This document shows, in pieces, positions 16,573 through 26,514 of a stretch of 64,000 nucleotides of DNA. The translations under genes were made by a program, and so were the position numbers. Where the stretch lies: NCBI RefSeq assembly GCF_900115075.1, contig NZ_FOVG01000006.1:124001-188000 (forward strand). The letters run 5' to 3'. The stretch is from Candidatus Pantoea varia (lineage in GTDB: Bacteria > Pseudomonadota > Gammaproteobacteria > Enterobacterales > Enterobacteriaceae). The notes below the pieces were generated by a model that was not told the origin of the DNA, did not search any database, and was given only the letters and a program-made list of their open reading frames with translations. Numbering within the stretch: position 1 is the first letter of the stretch; each line of letters opens with the position of its first letter.

Positions 16573-18180
16573 GTGCCGCTACTGAAACGAAAACGCGACT
16601 ACGCCAGGCTGGTGATTATTATTTCCGGCGTGCTGCCTCTGATTATTGGAATTTTTTTCACCGCTCTGGATGCGCGCCACACCGTGCATCAGCAGCAGGT
16701 GACCGCGGCGAATACCCTGTTATCTCAGGCTGAAAGAATGAGCGACAGCGCCTGGGATATGATTACCGTGCTGCGCCAGTTTAATCATCAGCCCTGCAGC
16801 CAGATTGAAAACCAGTTGCAGCGCATTGGCTCGCTAAACCCCTATTTTCGCGCGATCGGTAAAATGGAGCAGGGTAACATCGCCTGTTCATCGGTGTATG
16901 GTTCACGCCCAGGCCTGCTGAAAGGGATGATCATGCGCGACGTGCCGATAACCGGAAAAGCCTGGTGGAGCCTGTCAATTGCCGGGACATCGGGCGTACC
17001 CGACCGTCCGGCAGTGATTTTTATGCGCAATCTGCCCGATGGCGAGGGATTCTGGGCAGTGATTGAGGGTCAGTATCTGATCGATTTTATGCGCGCTATC
17101 AGTAGCAGCCATCTCTATCATTTCAGTATGGCGTTCAGCGGCGGCGCACCGATCTCGTTTGGCGATCCGCAAATCGCGGCGTCCAGCTGGTTTGAACCCA
17201 TGATTTATCAGGCCACTTCAAATCGCTATCCGCTCTCTGTCACGCTGATTGCCTCGCCTTCTGAGCTGATCTCCGCCTGGCGTCAGGTGATGTTTATCAT
17301 CATGCCGATGGCCGCTATTTTCTCTATTCTGCTGATGATGCTGATGTCGACCTGGCTTCAGCGACGTATTTCATGGCGCGATGAGATTCGTCGGGCCATC
17401 ACCAGCGACCAGTTCAGGGCGCACTATCAGCCGGTCTATGACAACCGGCTGCAACGCTGCAGCGGCGCTGAAGCCCTGCTGCGCTGGACAACGCCCGACG
17501 GTAAAGGCGTGCGGCCAGATATTTTTATCGGCGCAGCAGAAGCGGAAGGAATGATTGTGCCGCTGACCCGCCATCTGCTCGATTTAATCGCGGAGGATGT
17601 GCAGGAGTGGCAGGTTGAGCCCCATTTCCACCTGGCTATTAACGTAGCGGCGGATCATCTGCAGCACCCTGATTTTGTTGACGATATGCTGCATTTTGCC
17701 GAACGGATCAAAGATAAGCAGTTCCTGATTACCCTGGAGCTGACCGAACGGAGCCTGATCAAAGATGGCGCTGAGGTGGCACGCAAGCTGGAGCAGTTAC
17801 GTGGTTGCGGAATGAAGGTCGCGATTGATGATTTTGGTACCGGTCACTGTTCGCTGAGCTATTTACAGACCTTCAAAATAGATTATCTGAAAATCGATCG
17901 TGGCTTTATTAGCGCGATTGAATCCCTGGAAGGCAGAACGCCGGTGCTGGACGCGATTATCCAGCTCAGTCATGAGCTTGAGCTGGAAGTGCTGGGAGAA
18001 GGCGTTGAGACCGCGTTACAGTTCAGCTATCTGCAACGGCGCGGCGTGGTCTTTATCCAGGGCTATTATTATGCCCGCCCGATGGACAACACGGCGCTGG
18101 TGGCCTGGCTGACCGATCGGGGCGAACAGCCGATTGAACAGGAGCAGGCTCTTCAGGCCCGGCAGGAACCCGACGTCTGA
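16573..18180 (+). CDS. CSS-motif EAL cyclic-di-GMP phosphodiesterase
   Basis: Inner-membrane phosphodiesterase degrading c-di-GMP. Two membrane helices (about 12-32 and 240-262) flank a periplasmic CSS domain. The redox-sensitive CSS motif is at 105-107 (IACSSVYG), with a second cysteine at 75. The cytoplasmic EAL domain (about 270-515) is complete: E300-A-L, N357, E389 in ELTER, D419-D420 in DDFGTG, K440, E476 and Q496. It should therefore be active, without a GGDEF partner domain. GTG start at 16573. This is the PdeB/C/D/G/N type of E. coli; which member is not decidable. Stand-alone gene. Confidence 0.88.
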   Translation: MPLLKRKRDYARLVIIISGVLPLIIGIFFTALDARHTVHQQQVTAANTLLSQAERMSDSAWDMITVLRQFNHQPCSQIENQLQRIGSLNPYFRAIGKMEQGNIACSSVYGSRPGLLKGMIMRDVPITGKAWWSLSIAGTSGVPDRPAVIFMRNLPDGEGFWAVIEGQYLIDFMRAISSSHLYHFSMAFSGGAPISFGDPQIAASSWFEPMIYQATSNRYPLSVTLIASPSELISAWRQVMFIIMPMAAIFSILLMMLMSTWLQRRISWRDEIRRAITSDQFRAHYQPVYDNRLQRCSGAEALLRWTTPDGKGVRPDIFIGAAEAEGMIVPLTRHLLDLIAEDVQEWQVEPHFHLAINVAADHLQHPDFVDDMLHFAERIKDKQFLITLELTERSLIKDGAEVARKLEQLRGCGMKVAIDDFGTGHCSLSYLQTFKIDYLKIDRGFISAIESLEGRTPVLDAIIQLSHELELEVLGEGVETALQFSYLQRRGVVFIQGYYYARPMDNTALVAWLTDRGEQPIEQEQALQARQEPDV

Positions 18181-18602
18181 ATCAGAGCAGATTGCAGCTG
18201 AACCGCCCGTCGATCCACATTTACTCATCTTTCTGCTCTCCGCCCTGTGATGCATAGCGAATAGCCGCTTACGGTGCCATCATGGCCCGTAACTTCCCCC
18301 TCTTTGACCCTGATTTGCTGAAAAAAACGGCGGTCGTCACGCAGCGTGATAATTTTTTTCCGGAGCTAAACAGCTAAAACTCGCGTCCCCAAAGGCCATT
18401 TTTAGCTCAAACATGACAGATATCACACAAAAACGGTATACTCTGTCGCTGTTCGCAATAATCACAACAGTAATTATTGTGTCAGCCGGCGCGTAAGTAG
18501 CGCTTATTTACGGCTATGCTTAAATTTCTCAACGCAGCGATCTGATGACTCACCGCGGCTCGCGCCGTTGAGAACTTTCGTGTTCCATTACAGGGTAATT
18601 CT
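18181..18602 (+). promoter_or_regulatory. proP upstream region
   Basis: A 422-bp gene-free stretch. The part near proP holds the CRP-like site and -10 element listed separately; E. coli proP also has a long upstream region with two promoters. The rest shows no gene or clear repeat. Confidence 0.5.
18409..18442 (+). promoter_or_regulatory. CRP-like site and -10 element of a proP promoter
   Basis: CATGA-N6-TCACA (18412-18427) has a perfect right half of the CRP consensus. It is followed by a TATACT -10 hexamer at 18437-18442. The operator centre falls about 30-35 bp upstream of the expected transcription start, which resembles the CRP-repressed P1 promoter of E. coli proP. Confidence 0.5.
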
Positions 18603-20108
18603 ATGAAATTGCGTAGGAAGCGTGTAAAACCAATTGGGATCGATGATGTCACTATCATCGATGATACCCGTTTACGTAAAGCTATCACCGCGGCCTCTCT
18701 GGGTAACGCGATGGAGTGGTTCGACTTCGGTGTTTATGGCTTCGTAGCCTATGCGCTGGGTAAAGTGTTCTTCCCGGACGTTTCGCCGGGTGTTCAGATG
18801 ATCGCGGCGCTTGCCACCTTCTCTGTTCCATTCCTTATCCGCCCGCTGGGTGGACTGTTCTTCGGGATGCTGGGCGACAAATATGGTCGTCAGAAAATCC
18901 TCTCCATCACCATTATCATCATGTCGATCAGTACCTTCTGTATCGGCCTGATACCCTCTTATGCCTCCATCGGCATCTGGGCACCGATTCTGCTGCTGTT
19001 AGCCAAGATGGCTCAGGGCTTCTCGGTAGGCGGTGAATATACCGGTGCGTCGATTTTTGTGGCCGAGTACTCGCCTGATCGCAAACGCGGCTTTATGGGA
19101 AGCTGGCTCGACTTTGGTTCGATTGCGGGCTTCGTGCTCGGCGCGGGCCTGGTGGTGCTGATCTCCTCCATTATCGGGGAAGAAAGCTTCCTTGAGTGGG
19201 GCTGGCGTCTGCCGTTCTTCGTCGCGCTGCCGCTGGGCATTATCGGTCTTTACCTGCGCCATGCGCTGGAAGAGACCCCGGCATTCCAGCAGCATGTGGA
19301 CAAACTGGAACAGGGCGACCGCGAAGGCCTGCAGGATGGTCCAAAGGTTTCGTTTAAAGAGATTGCGACCAAACACTGGCGCAGCCTGCTCTCCTGTGTC
19401 GGTCTGGTTATCGCCACTAACGTCACCTACTACATGTTGCTGACGTACATGCCGAGCTACCTGTCGCACAACCTCCACTACAGCGAAGATCACGGCGTGA
19501 TGATTATTATCGCCATCATGATCGGTATGCTGTTTGTTCAGCCGATGATCGGCATGATGAGTGACCGCTTTGGCCGTCGTCCGTTTGTCATTATCGGCAG
19601 TATCGCCCTGATGATTTTCGCGATACCCGCCTTCATGATGATCAACAGTGGCGTGCTGGGACTCATTTTTGGCGGTCTGCTGCTACTGGCGGTGATCCTC
19701 AACGCCTTTACTGGCGTGATGGCTTCATCACTGCCTGCCATGTTCCCGACCCATATCCGCTACAGTGCGCTGGCGAGTGCGTTTAACATTTCGGTACTGG
19801 TTGCTGGTCTGACGCCTACTCTGGCCGCCTGGCTGGTGGAAACGACGAATAACCTCTACATGCCGGCTTACTATCTGATAGTGGTGGCGGTCATTGGTCT
19901 GATTACCGGTCTGTACATGAAAGAAACTGCCAATAAGCCGCTGAAAGGCGCGACACCGGCAGCCTCGGATATGGAAGAAGCGCGCGAAATCCTGCAGGAG
20001 CATCACGATAATATCGAGCACAAAATCGAAGATATCGACGAAGAGATCTCCCGTCTGGAAGCGAAACGTAAAAACCTGGTGCAGCAGCATCCGGATATCA
20101 ACGAGTAA
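18603..20108 (+). CDS. proP: ProP, osmosensing proline/betaine-H+ symporter
   Basis: 501-residue, 12-helix MFS symporter that imports proline, glycine betaine and ectoine on osmotic upshift. Very close to E. coli ProP throughout (GNAMEWFDFGVYGFVAYALG, MAQGFSVGGEYTGASIFVAE, GSWLDFGSIAGFVLGAG). The distinctive C-terminal extension (about 455-501: SDMEEAREILQEHHDNIEHK, then IDEEISRLEAKR) keeps the heptad repeat that forms an antiparallel coiled coil in the E. coli sensor. It is thus the osmosensory coiled-coil class rather than the short one. Monocistronic, with a hairpin terminator behind it. Confidence 0.96.
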   Translation: MKLRRKRVKPIGIDDVTIIDDTRLRKAITAASLGNAMEWFDFGVYGFVAYALGKVFFPDVSPGVQMIAALATFSVPFLIRPLGGLFFGMLGDKYGRQKILSITIIIMSISTFCIGLIPSYASIGIWAPILLLLAKMAQGFSVGGEYTGASIFVAEYSPDRKRGFMGSWLDFGSIAGFVLGAGLVVLISSIIGEESFLEWGWRLPFFVALPLGIIGLYLRHALEETPAFQQHVDKLEQGDREGLQDGPKVSFKEIATKHWRSLLSCVGLVIATNVTYYMLLTYMPSYLSHNLHYSEDHGVMIIIAIMIGMLFVQPMIGMMSDRFGRRPFVIIGSIALMIFAIPAFMMINSGVLGLIFGGLLLLAVILNAFTGVMASSLPAMFPTHIRYSALASAFNISVLVAGLTPTLAAWLVETTNNLYMPAYYLIVVAVIGLITGLYMKETANKPLKGATPAASDMEEAREILQEHHDNIEHKIEDIDEEISRLEAKRKNLVQQHPDINE

Positions 20109-20116
20109 TGGTTCTG

Positions 20117-20146
20117 CTCTCCCGCCGCCCGGCGGGAGAGTCCTTT
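20117..20146 (+). terminator. proP terminator
   Basis: Perfect 10-bp GC-rich stem (CTCTCCCGCC/GGCGGGAGAG, 4-nt loop) followed by TCCTTT. Confidence 0.75.
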
Positions 20147-20235
20147 CCCCCCTCTCTTACCGCACACAAACCTTCATCCCTCGCGGGCAAAGGGAGTAAA
20201 CTGTTGTCACTTTTTTCACCTGCGTAAGAATGAAA

Positions 20236-21213
20236 ATGTCTGATTATTCCCTTATCCAGCGCCCAAGAAGATTGCGCGCCAGCGCCTCGATGCGTGAAAT
20301 GTTCCAGGAGTCTTCCCTGAGCCTGAACGATCTGGCTCTGCCTATCTTTGTTGAAGAAGAAGTCGACGATTACAAAGCGATTCAGGCAATGCCTGGCGTG
20401 ATGCGTATTCCGGAAAAACGTCTCGCCTATGAGATTGAGCGTATCGCCAAAGCAGGTATCCGCTCGGTGATGACCTTTGGTATTTCGCACCATACCGATG
20501 CCACCGGCAGCGATGCCTGGAACGAAAACGGTCTGGTCGCGCGCATGTCGCGCATCTGCAAAGATACCGTGCCGGAAATGATCGTGATGTCTGACACTTG
20601 CTTCTGTGAATACACCAGCCACGGCCACTGTGGCGTGCTCTGTGATCACGGCGTTGATAACGATGCCACCCTGGAAAACCTGGGCAGGCAGGCGGTCGTT
20701 GCCGCCGCCGCCGGTGCAGATTTCATCGCCCCGTCAGCGGCGATGGATGGTCAGGTCGAGGCGATTCGCCGGGCACTGGATGCTGCGGGCTTTACTCAGA
20801 CCGCCATCATGTCCTACTCCACCAAGTTCGCCTCCTCGTTTTACGGCCCGTTCCGTGAAGCAGCCGGAACGGCGCTGAAAGGCGACCGTAAAACCTATCA
20901 GATGAACCCGATGAACCGCCGTGAAGCGATCCGTGAATCACTGCTCGATGCGGCTCAGGGCGCGGATTCACTGATGGTGAAACCAGCAGGCGCTTATCTG
21001 GATATCCTGCGCGACATCCGCGAACGCACCGAACTGCCGCTGGCGGCTTATCAGGTGAGTGGCGAATACGCGATGATCAAATTTGCGGCCCAGGCCGGTG
21101 CGATTGATGAGCGTAATGTGGTGCTGGAAAGCCTCGGTGCGATCAAACGTGCCGGTGCGGACCTCATTTTCAGCTATTTCGCCCTTGATCTCGCCGAACA
21201 AAAAGTGCTCTGA
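20236..21213 (+). CDS. hemB: HemB, porphobilinogen synthase
   Basis: Condenses two 5-aminolevulinate molecules to porphobilinogen for haem and sirohaem. 325 residues, TIM barrel. Schiff-base lysines lie in MSYSTKFAS (about K197) and LMVKPAGAY (about K249). The cysteine-rich zinc loop [18 protein letters not shown] is intact, so this is a zinc-type enzyme. I chose the ATG at 20236 ([14 protein letters not shown]) because the AAGA ribosome site is six bases upstream and the length matches E. coli. An ATG at 20230 is also possible. Confidence 0.95.
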   Translation: MSDYSLIQRPRRLRASASMREMFQESSLSLNDLALPIFVEEEVDDYKAIQAMPGVMRIPEKRLAYEIERIAKAGIRSVMTFGISHHTDATGSDAWNENGLVARMSRICKDTVPEMIVMSDTCFCEYTSHGHCGVLCDHGVDNDATLENLGRQAVVAAAAGADFIAPSAAMDGQVEAIRRALDAAGFTQTAIMSYSTKFASSFYGPFREAAGTALKGDRKTYQMNPMNRREAIRESLLDAAQGADSLMVKPAGAYLDILRDIRERTELPLAAYQVSGEYAMIKFAAQAGAIDERNVVLESLGAIKRAGADLIFSYFALDLAEQKVL

Positions 21214-21226
21214 TCCCCTCCTCATA

Positions 21227-21260
21227 AAGAGCGTGGTCGCGAGATCACGCTCTTCTTCTT
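21227..21260 (+). terminator. hemB terminator
   Basis: AAGAGCGTG and CACGCTCTT pair around a 10-nt loop, followed by CTTCTT. Stem near-perfect; T run interrupted. Confidence 0.65.
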
Positions 21261-21315
21261 CGCTGTAAGGCAAACACCAGAACCTGGCTTCAGCTAGAAA
21301 ACAAAGGGCTCTGTG

Positions 21316-22284
21316 ATGAAAGCACCTGAAATCCCCGCCGATGAGGCACAACGTTTATCGCAGTTGCGTGCGCTGAACATAATGAACACCCCAGCGGAAG
21401 AGCGTTTTGATCGTTTAACCCGACTGGCACGCCGCCTGTATGACGTTCCTATCGCGCTAGTCAGCCTGCTGGAAGCGGAGCATCAGTGGTTTAAATCTGC
21501 TCAGGGCTATGAACCCACAGGATCGCCCCGGAACATCTCTTTTTGCGCCCATGCCATCCTGCAGGATGAGATCATGATCGTTGAAGATGCATTAAAAGAT
21601 GAACGTTTTCATGATAATCCGCTGGTGACCGGCGATCCGCATATTCGCTTTTATGCGGGCTGTCCGCTGCGTGCGCCAGGCGGTGCTAAAATGGGTACGC
21701 TTTGTATTATTGGTCGTGAGCCGCGTCAGTTTAATGAAGAGGACCAGGCCACAATGCGCGACCTGGCCGCCATGGCCGAAGCCGAACTGGTTGCCTTTCA
21801 GACCGCCACCTGTGATGAACTGACGCAGATTACCAATCGCCGCGGCTTTATGACGCTGGGCCAGATGGTGCTGAATGAGTGCCGGATGAAGAACCGTCCC
21901 GCCTGCCTGACCTTCCTCGATCTCGACAAATTTAAGCAGATTAATGACACGCTGGGCCATCGCGAAGGCGACCGCGCGCTGATGGACTTCGCCGATGCGA
22001 TGAAAGTGGTGTTTAAGCACTCCGATCTGTTTGCCCGTCTGGGCGGTGATGAATTTGTTGTGCTGTTTAATGGCCTGCAGCAGCAGCAGAGTGAAACGCT
22101 GCTCATGCAGTTCGACCATTATCTGCAACAGCAGTCGATCAGCCTGAACCGTCGTTACCGTCTGCAATTCTCTTCCGGTGTCGTGGAGTTTGACGCGGCG
22201 AATCCGCAGTCGCTGGAACATCTGCTACACGACAGCGATGAGCAGATGTACCTCAGCAAAAAGCAGAAACGCATCGCGTTGTAA
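21316..22284 (+). CDS. GAF-GGDEF diguanylate cyclase
   Basis: Soluble 322-residue protein. N-terminal GAF sensor domain (about 20-160, with FCAHAILQDEIMIVEDA and RFYAGCPLRAPGG) and C-terminal GGDEF domain (about 165-320). The active-site motif GGDEF is intact at 243-247, so c-di-GMP synthesis is expected. The place of the inhibitory RxxD site reads KHSD, so product inhibition may be weak (inference). No transmembrane segment, so the signal is cytoplasmic. ATG at 21316 with AAAGGG upstream; GTG three bases earlier is possible. Follows hemB after its terminator; independent unit. Confidence 0.85.
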   Translation: MKAPEIPADEAQRLSQLRALNIMNTPAEERFDRLTRLARRLYDVPIALVSLLEAEHQWFKSAQGYEPTGSPRNISFCAHAILQDEIMIVEDALKDERFHDNPLVTGDPHIRFYAGCPLRAPGGAKMGTLCIIGREPRQFNEEDQATMRDLAAMAEAELVAFQTATCDELTQITNRRGFMTLGQMVLNECRMKNRPACLTFLDLDKFKQINDTLGHREGDRALMDFADAMKVVFKHSDLFARLGGDEFVVLFNGLQQQQSETLLMQFDHYLQQQSISLNRRYRLQFSSGVVEFDAANPQSLEHLLHDSDEQMYLSKKQKRIAL

Positions 22285-22285
22285 A

Positions 22286-22307
22286 GTCAGGCGCCGCAGC
22301 GCCTGAC
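22286..22307. terminator. Hairpin between GGDEF and hydrolase genes
   Basis: Perfect 9-bp stem GTCAGGCGC/GCGCCTGAC with CGCA loop between two convergent genes. No T run, so termination strength is uncertain. Confidence 0.55.
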
Positions 22308-22310
22308 AGT

Positions 22311-23333
22311 TCAGGGCCGGGCCAGATCGTCGAGCAGTTTCTGATTAAACGTTGCCGGTTCCTCCATTTGCGGCGCGTGTCCCATACCGGGAAATTCAAT
22401 TAAGCGCGCGCCCGGAATACGTTTTGCCGTCTCTTTCCCCAGCACCGCGTAATCACCCAGCCGGGCTTTCACCTCCGCAGAGGCGATATCACTGCCGATG
22501 GCCGTGGTATCTGAGGTGCCGATCATCAGAGTGGTCGGCACTTTCAGATCGCCGAATTCATAGAATACCGGCTGCGTGAAAATCATGTCGTAGATTAAAG
22601 CCGAGTTCCACGCCACCTTCTGATGCCCCGGCCCGCTGTTGAGTCCGGCCAGCATATCGACCCACTTGTCATATTCCGGTTTCCAGCGCCCGACATAGTA
22701 AGTCTGCTGCTCATACTTCTTAATGCCCGCTGCGCTGAGTTTGAGTTCACGCTGATACCACTGATCCACCGAACGCCACGGCGCGCCTTTGGCTTTCCAG
22801 TCCTCCAGCCCAATCGGGTTAACCAGCACCAGCTTCTGCGTCTGTTCCGGATACATCAGCGCATAACGCGTTGCCAGCATCCCGCCCGTAGAGTGACCGA
22901 CAATCACCGCCTTCTCCACACCCAGTCGGGCAAGCAGCTGATGGGTGTTCTCCGCCAGCTGCTGAAAGGTGTATTGATAGCTGGCGGGCTTGGTCGAGCT
23001 GCAGAAACCAATCTGGTCGGGCGCAATCACGCGATATCCCTGCTGACTGAGTGCGCGAATGGTCTCTTCCCAGGTCGCGCCACAGAAGTTTTTACCGTGC
23101 ATCAGCACCACGGTTTTGCCATTGGCCCGTTGCGACGGTTTCACATCCATATAGCCCATACTCAGCGACTGCTGCTGGGACTGAAAATCAAAATGCTGCA
23201 GAGGATAAGGATAGTGAAATCCTTCCAGCTGCTCGCCATAGACAGGCGCGGTACTGGCCGATGCAGGAGCTAATAAAGCCAGCGAGGTGAGCAAGGCGGC
23301 AAGCGGTTTTTTCAGCGCATATGTCGGGCTCAT
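22311..23333 (-). CDS. Exported alpha/beta hydrolase
   Basis: 340-residue secreted hydrolase. An N-terminal signal peptide (basic KKP, then AALLTSLALLAP, likely cleavage after ASA near 27) sends it to the periplasm. Alpha/beta hydrolase core: oxyanion loop HGKNFCGATW (79-88), nucleophile elbow GHSTGG with Ser148, and catalytic His319 in GMGHAPQ. The PDQIGFCSS segment is typical of epoxide hydrolase/haloalkane dehalogenase-like esterases. Substrate unknown. It converges with the GGDEF gene and is divergent from the MarA-like regulator across 345 bp. Confidence 0.8.
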   Translation of the reverse strand: MSPTYALKKPLAALLTSLALLAPASASTAPVYGEQLEGFHYPYPLQHFDFQSQQQSLSMGYMDVKPSQRANGKTVVLMHGKNFCGATWEETIRALSQQGYRVIAPDQIGFCSSTKPASYQYTFQQLAENTHQLLARLGVEKAVIVGHSTGGMLATRYALMYPEQTQKLVLVNPIGLEDWKAKGAPWRSVDQWYQRELKLSAAGIKKYEQQTYYVGRWKPEYDKWVDMLAGLNSGPGHQKVAWNSALIYDMIFTQPVFYEFGDLKVPTTLMIGTSDTTAIGSDIASAEVKARLGDYAVLGKETAKRIPGARLIEFPGMGHAPQMEEPATFNQKLLDDLARP

Positions 23334-23678
23334 CCGGGGGTTCTCCAGGTTAAAGGTGAGTCCTAAGCCTGGCAGGTCACAGCCAAAAATCTATTGATGG
23401 TCCGTGCTATCGCGTTGATTACACAGGCGCTGGCAGGGTGAATCCGGAGGCTGGCATCAGAATAATGCCTCGCCTTAATGACTGTCAGTCTGAATCAATT
23501 CTCTATTCACCCACAATTACCAACAAATTAACCACAATTCATCTAATTTATTAATAACCCCCCTTCAAATGAATATCATAAGAGATAACGATTCAAATAC
23601 TGAAAAAACTTTACGCAAAGAATAAGCACATTAAGATAAGTTAATTAGAATCCTCTTAAATTAAAAAAGGGGGTGTCT
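23334..23678. other. AT-rich interval between hydrolase and AraC-type gene
   Basis: A gene-free 345-bp stretch, clearly AT-rich from about 23510 onward. It has one small palindrome GACTG-T-CAGTC (23480-23490). It presumably holds promoters for both divergent genes; no certain promoter element was identified. Confidence 0.4.
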
Positions 23679-24179
23679 ATGAACGAAAATAAATATAACG
23701 AAAGCGTGATCGTCTCTATCACTGAGTGGATTAATAATAATCTGGATCAGCGTTTGAGCGTTGATGATATTGCAGAAAAAGCAGGTTACTCTAAATGGTA
23801 CTTACAGAAACTTTTTGCCCGTTACCATAATGAAACGCTGGCGCGTTATATTCGTAAGAAAAAGCTGAACGCCAGTGTGAATGATTTAAAGAACAGCCGC
23901 ACGCCCATTATCAGCCTGGCGCTGAAATATCATTTTGAAAGCCAGCAGTCTTTTACCCGCTCTTTTAAACAGATTATGGGCTGCACGCCGAGCGCCTGTC
24001 GCAAACGCCTGATGAACGAGGATGCGAAGCAGCAGATGGTCGGGGTTGATGATCCCTGTGCGCTGTGCAGCTACGTGCGGCCTGCAAGCATGAAGCCGAG
24101 CTGTGGCGTAACAGTCCGGCCTGTTACGCCCTCAGTGCGCGGATATACGCAGGCAGAGGCTTTCCGCGATTTCAGTTAA
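23679..24179 (+). CDS. AraC-family regulator, MarA/SoxS/RamA-like
   Basis: 166-residue DNA-binding protein made almost only of the two-helix-turn-helix AraC domain (about 8-112). First HTH around LSVDDIAEKAGYSKWYLQKL, second around IISLALKYHFESQQSFTRS, ending with the family GCTPSACRKR. The compact form without a sensing domain is that of MarA, SoxS, RamA and Rob's N-terminus, so control by its own expression level is likely. A C-terminal tail of about 55 residues with three cysteines (CALC, SCG) is longer than in MarA or RamA. ATG at 23679 with AAGGGGG six bases upstream. Stops exactly where queH stops on the other strand. Confidence 0.85.
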   Translation: MNENKYNESVIVSITEWINNNLDQRLSVDDIAEKAGYSKWYLQKLFARYHNETLARYIRKKKLNASVNDLKNSRTPIISLALKYHFESQQSFTRSFKQIMGCTPSACRKRLMNEDAKQQMVGVDDPCALCSYVRPASMKPSCGVTVRPVTPSVRGYTQAEAFRDFS

Positions 24180-24839
24180 TCAGGATTCATCCGGCTGATA
24201 ATATTGCACACCAATCTGAATACGCTCACGTCCCTGGGTGACGCGATGACGATTGGTGTCGCGCAGTGAATAGACGCAGCCACAATATTCCTGCTGATAA
24301 AAACTCTCGCGCTTGCTGATTTCAATCATGCGCGACGACCCGCCGCCTTTACGCCAGTTAAAATCCCAGTACATCAGATCCGGATAGGCCGCCGCTGCGC
24401 GGACACCGCAGCCGTTAATCTGCTTCATATCTTTCCAGCGTGAAATACCCAGGCAACTGGTCATCACCGGAAAGCCGTTCTCATGGGCATAGAGTGCCGT
24501 GCGCTCGAAGCGCATATCAAAACACATGGTGCAGCGTTCACCCCGTTCCGGTGACCATTCCAGCCCGCGCGCCCGCTCAAACCAGTTATCCCGGTCGTAA
24601 TCCGCATCAATAAACGGCACGCCAAATTTTTCGGCAAAGCGAATATTCTCCTCTTTGCGCAGCTCATACTCTTTGAGCGGATGAATATTCGGGTTGTAGA
24701 AATAGATGGTGTATTCAATGCCGGATGCCAGCATCGCTTCCATCACTTCACCCGAACAGGGTGCGCAACAGGAGTGCAGCAGGACTTTTTTATGGCCGCC
24801 CGGCAAAGGCAGCGGCTGACGCTGGAAAGGTTCAGACAT
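24180..24839 (-). CDS. queH: QueH, epoxyqueuosine reductase
   Basis: Last step of queuosine tRNA modification: reduces epoxyqueuosine to queuosine without cobalamin, unlike QueG. 219 residues (DUF208 family). Conserved metal/cluster cysteines are visible in [11 protein letters not shown] (24, 25, 28), [16 protein letters not shown] and [24 protein letters not shown] is another family block. The ATG at 24839 follows GAAGGTG. Single gene, tail to tail with the AraC-type regulator with no spacer. Confidence 0.9.
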   Translation of the reverse strand: MSEPFQRQPLPLPGGHKKVLLHSCCAPCSGEVMEAMLASGIEYTIYFYNPNIHPLKEYELRKEENIRFAEKFGVPFIDADYDRDNWFERARGLEWSPERGERCTMCFDMRFERTALYAHENGFPVMTSCLGISRWKDMKQINGCGVRAAAAYPDLMYWDFNWRKGGGSSRMIEISKRESFYQQEYCGCVYSLRDTNRHRVTQGRERIQIGVQYYQPDES

Positions 24840-25110
24840 AAGCACCTTCAATCAATGGCAGAAAAGCGGCAGTGTAATGCCGCAGGCGGACAGTTGCAAA
24901 ATCTGACCCGAACTGCCCTGCTTTGCGTATTCGTGCCTCAGCCAGAGTTTCCCCTCGCTGCGCCACCCCGCTGATCTCCCATACTTTCTTGTCGCGATCA
25001 GGCTGTGTCACCTCAGCGATGGCCGGAAGTGTGATCGGCCCCACACTGGTATCGGCTATGTTTACATAACATTAACAATATTGACATTAAATCACTGCAA
25101 GGAGACCGGC

Positions 25111-26499
25111 ATGGTTGCGGCAAAAAAATCGGGAAATCAACAGAACCGCTTTACCTGGTTCGTCTGTTTTATGGCGGCGCTCTCCGGCCTGCTGTTTGGT
25201 CTGGATATCGGCGTCATTGCCGGTGCCTTGCCGTTTCTGGCGAAGGATTTGCAAATCACTAACCATCAGCAGGAGTGGGTAGTGAGTTCGATGATGTTTG
25301 GTGCGGCGCTGGGCGCGCTGGCGGCGGGCTGGATGTCATCAAAGCTGGGACGTAAAAAAAGCATGCTGGCAGGTGCGACGCTGTTTGTGATTGGTTCGCT
25401 GTGGTCAGCCTTTTCACCCGATGTAGAGTCGCTGGTCTGCGCCCGCGTGATGCTGGGTCTGGCGGTGGGGATCGCCTCTTACACCGCGCCTCTCTATCTG
25501 GCAGAGATTGCGCCGGAACGTATTCGTGGCTCAATGATTTCGATGTATCAACTGATGCTGACCACCGGCATCGTGGTGGCTTATCTCTCCGACACCGCGT
25601 TCAGCTACAGCGGCAACTGGCGCGGGATGCTGGGCGTTATCGCCATTCCGGCGGTGATCCTGTTTATCGGCGTGCTGTTTCTGCCCAACAGTCCGCGCTG
25701 GCTGGCCGCGCACGGACGCTTTAACGAGGCACAGCGGGTGCTGGATCGGCTGCGGAACAGCAGCGAGCAGGCCCGGGAGGAGCTGGAAGAGATCCGCGAG
25801 AGCCTGCAGGTGAAGCAGCGCGGCTGGTCGCTTTTCCGCTCTAATGGCAATTTCCGCCGCGCGGTATGGCTCGGCATGCTGCTACAGGTGATGCAGCAGT
25901 TTACCGGCATGAATGTGGTGATGTATTACGCCCCGAAAATCTTCAATATCGCCGGCTTCTCCAGCACCAGTGAGCAGATGTGGGGCACGGTGATTGTCGG
26001 ACTGGTCAATATGCTGGCCACGCTGATTGCGATTTTCTTTGTTGACCGCTGGGGTCGCAAACCCATGCTCACCACCAGTTTTCTGGTGATGGCGGTAGGC
26101 ATGGGCGTGCTGGGAACGCTGCTGCACATGGGCGTTGAAACCGATTTCCGCAAATACTTTGCTGTTGCGATGCTGCTGATGTTTATCGTCGGCTTTGCGA
26201 TGGCGGCCGGACCGGTGATCTGGCTGCTCTGTTCAGAGATTCAGCCGCTGAAAGGGCGTGACTTCGGCATTACCGCCTCCACCACCACGAACTGGGTAGG
26301 TAATATGATTGTGGGTGCGACCTTCCTGACGATGCTGGATCAGCTGGGGAATGCCAATACCTTCTGGTTCTACGGCGCGCTCAATCTGGTGTTTATCGTG
26401 CTGACGATGATGCTGGTGCCTGAGACCAAACATGTGACGCTGGAGCACATTGAACGCAACCTGATGAAAGGTAAGGCACTGCGTGACATCGGGGCGTAA
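25111..26499 (+). CDS. galP: Sugar-H+ symporter, GalP/AraE type
   Basis: 462-residue MFS sugar porter with 12 membrane segments. Strongest resemblance is to E. coli Gal[91 protein letters not shown] and [18 protein letters not shown]. Substrate is probably galactose or another hexose/pentose; an arabinose or inositol specificity cannot be excluded from sequence alone. The ATG at 25111 follows CAAGGAG; an upstream in-frame TTG is not needed. Monocistronic. Confidence 0.82.
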   Translation: MVAAKKSGNQQNRFTWFVCFMAALSGLLFGLDIGVIAGALPFLAKDLQITNHQQEWVVSSMMFGAALGALAAGWMSSKLGRKKSMLAGATLFVIGSLWSAFSPDVESLVCARVMLGLAVGIASYTAPLYLAEIAPERIRGSMISMYQLMLTTGIVVAYLSDTAFSYSGNWRGMLGVIAIPAVILFIGVLFLPNSPRWLAAHGRFNEAQRVLDRLRNSSEQAREELEEIRESLQVKQRGWSLFRSNGNFRRAVWLGMLLQVMQQFTGMNVVMYYAPKIFNIAGFSSTSEQMWGTVIVGLVNMLATLIAIFFVDRWGRKPMLTTSFLVMAVGMGVLGTLLHMGVETDFRKYFAVAMLLMFIVGFAMAAGPVIWLLCSEIQPLKGRDFGITASTTTNWVGNMIVGATFLTMLDQLGNANTFWFYGALNLVFIVLTMMLVPETKHVTLEHIERNLMKGKALRDIGA

Positions 26500-26514
26500 C
26501 CGCCCCGCATCAGC

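Noticed and set aside
24832..25044. 70-codon minus-strand frame upstream of queH
   Set aside because: Overlaps the queH start, no ribosome site and no recognisable family.
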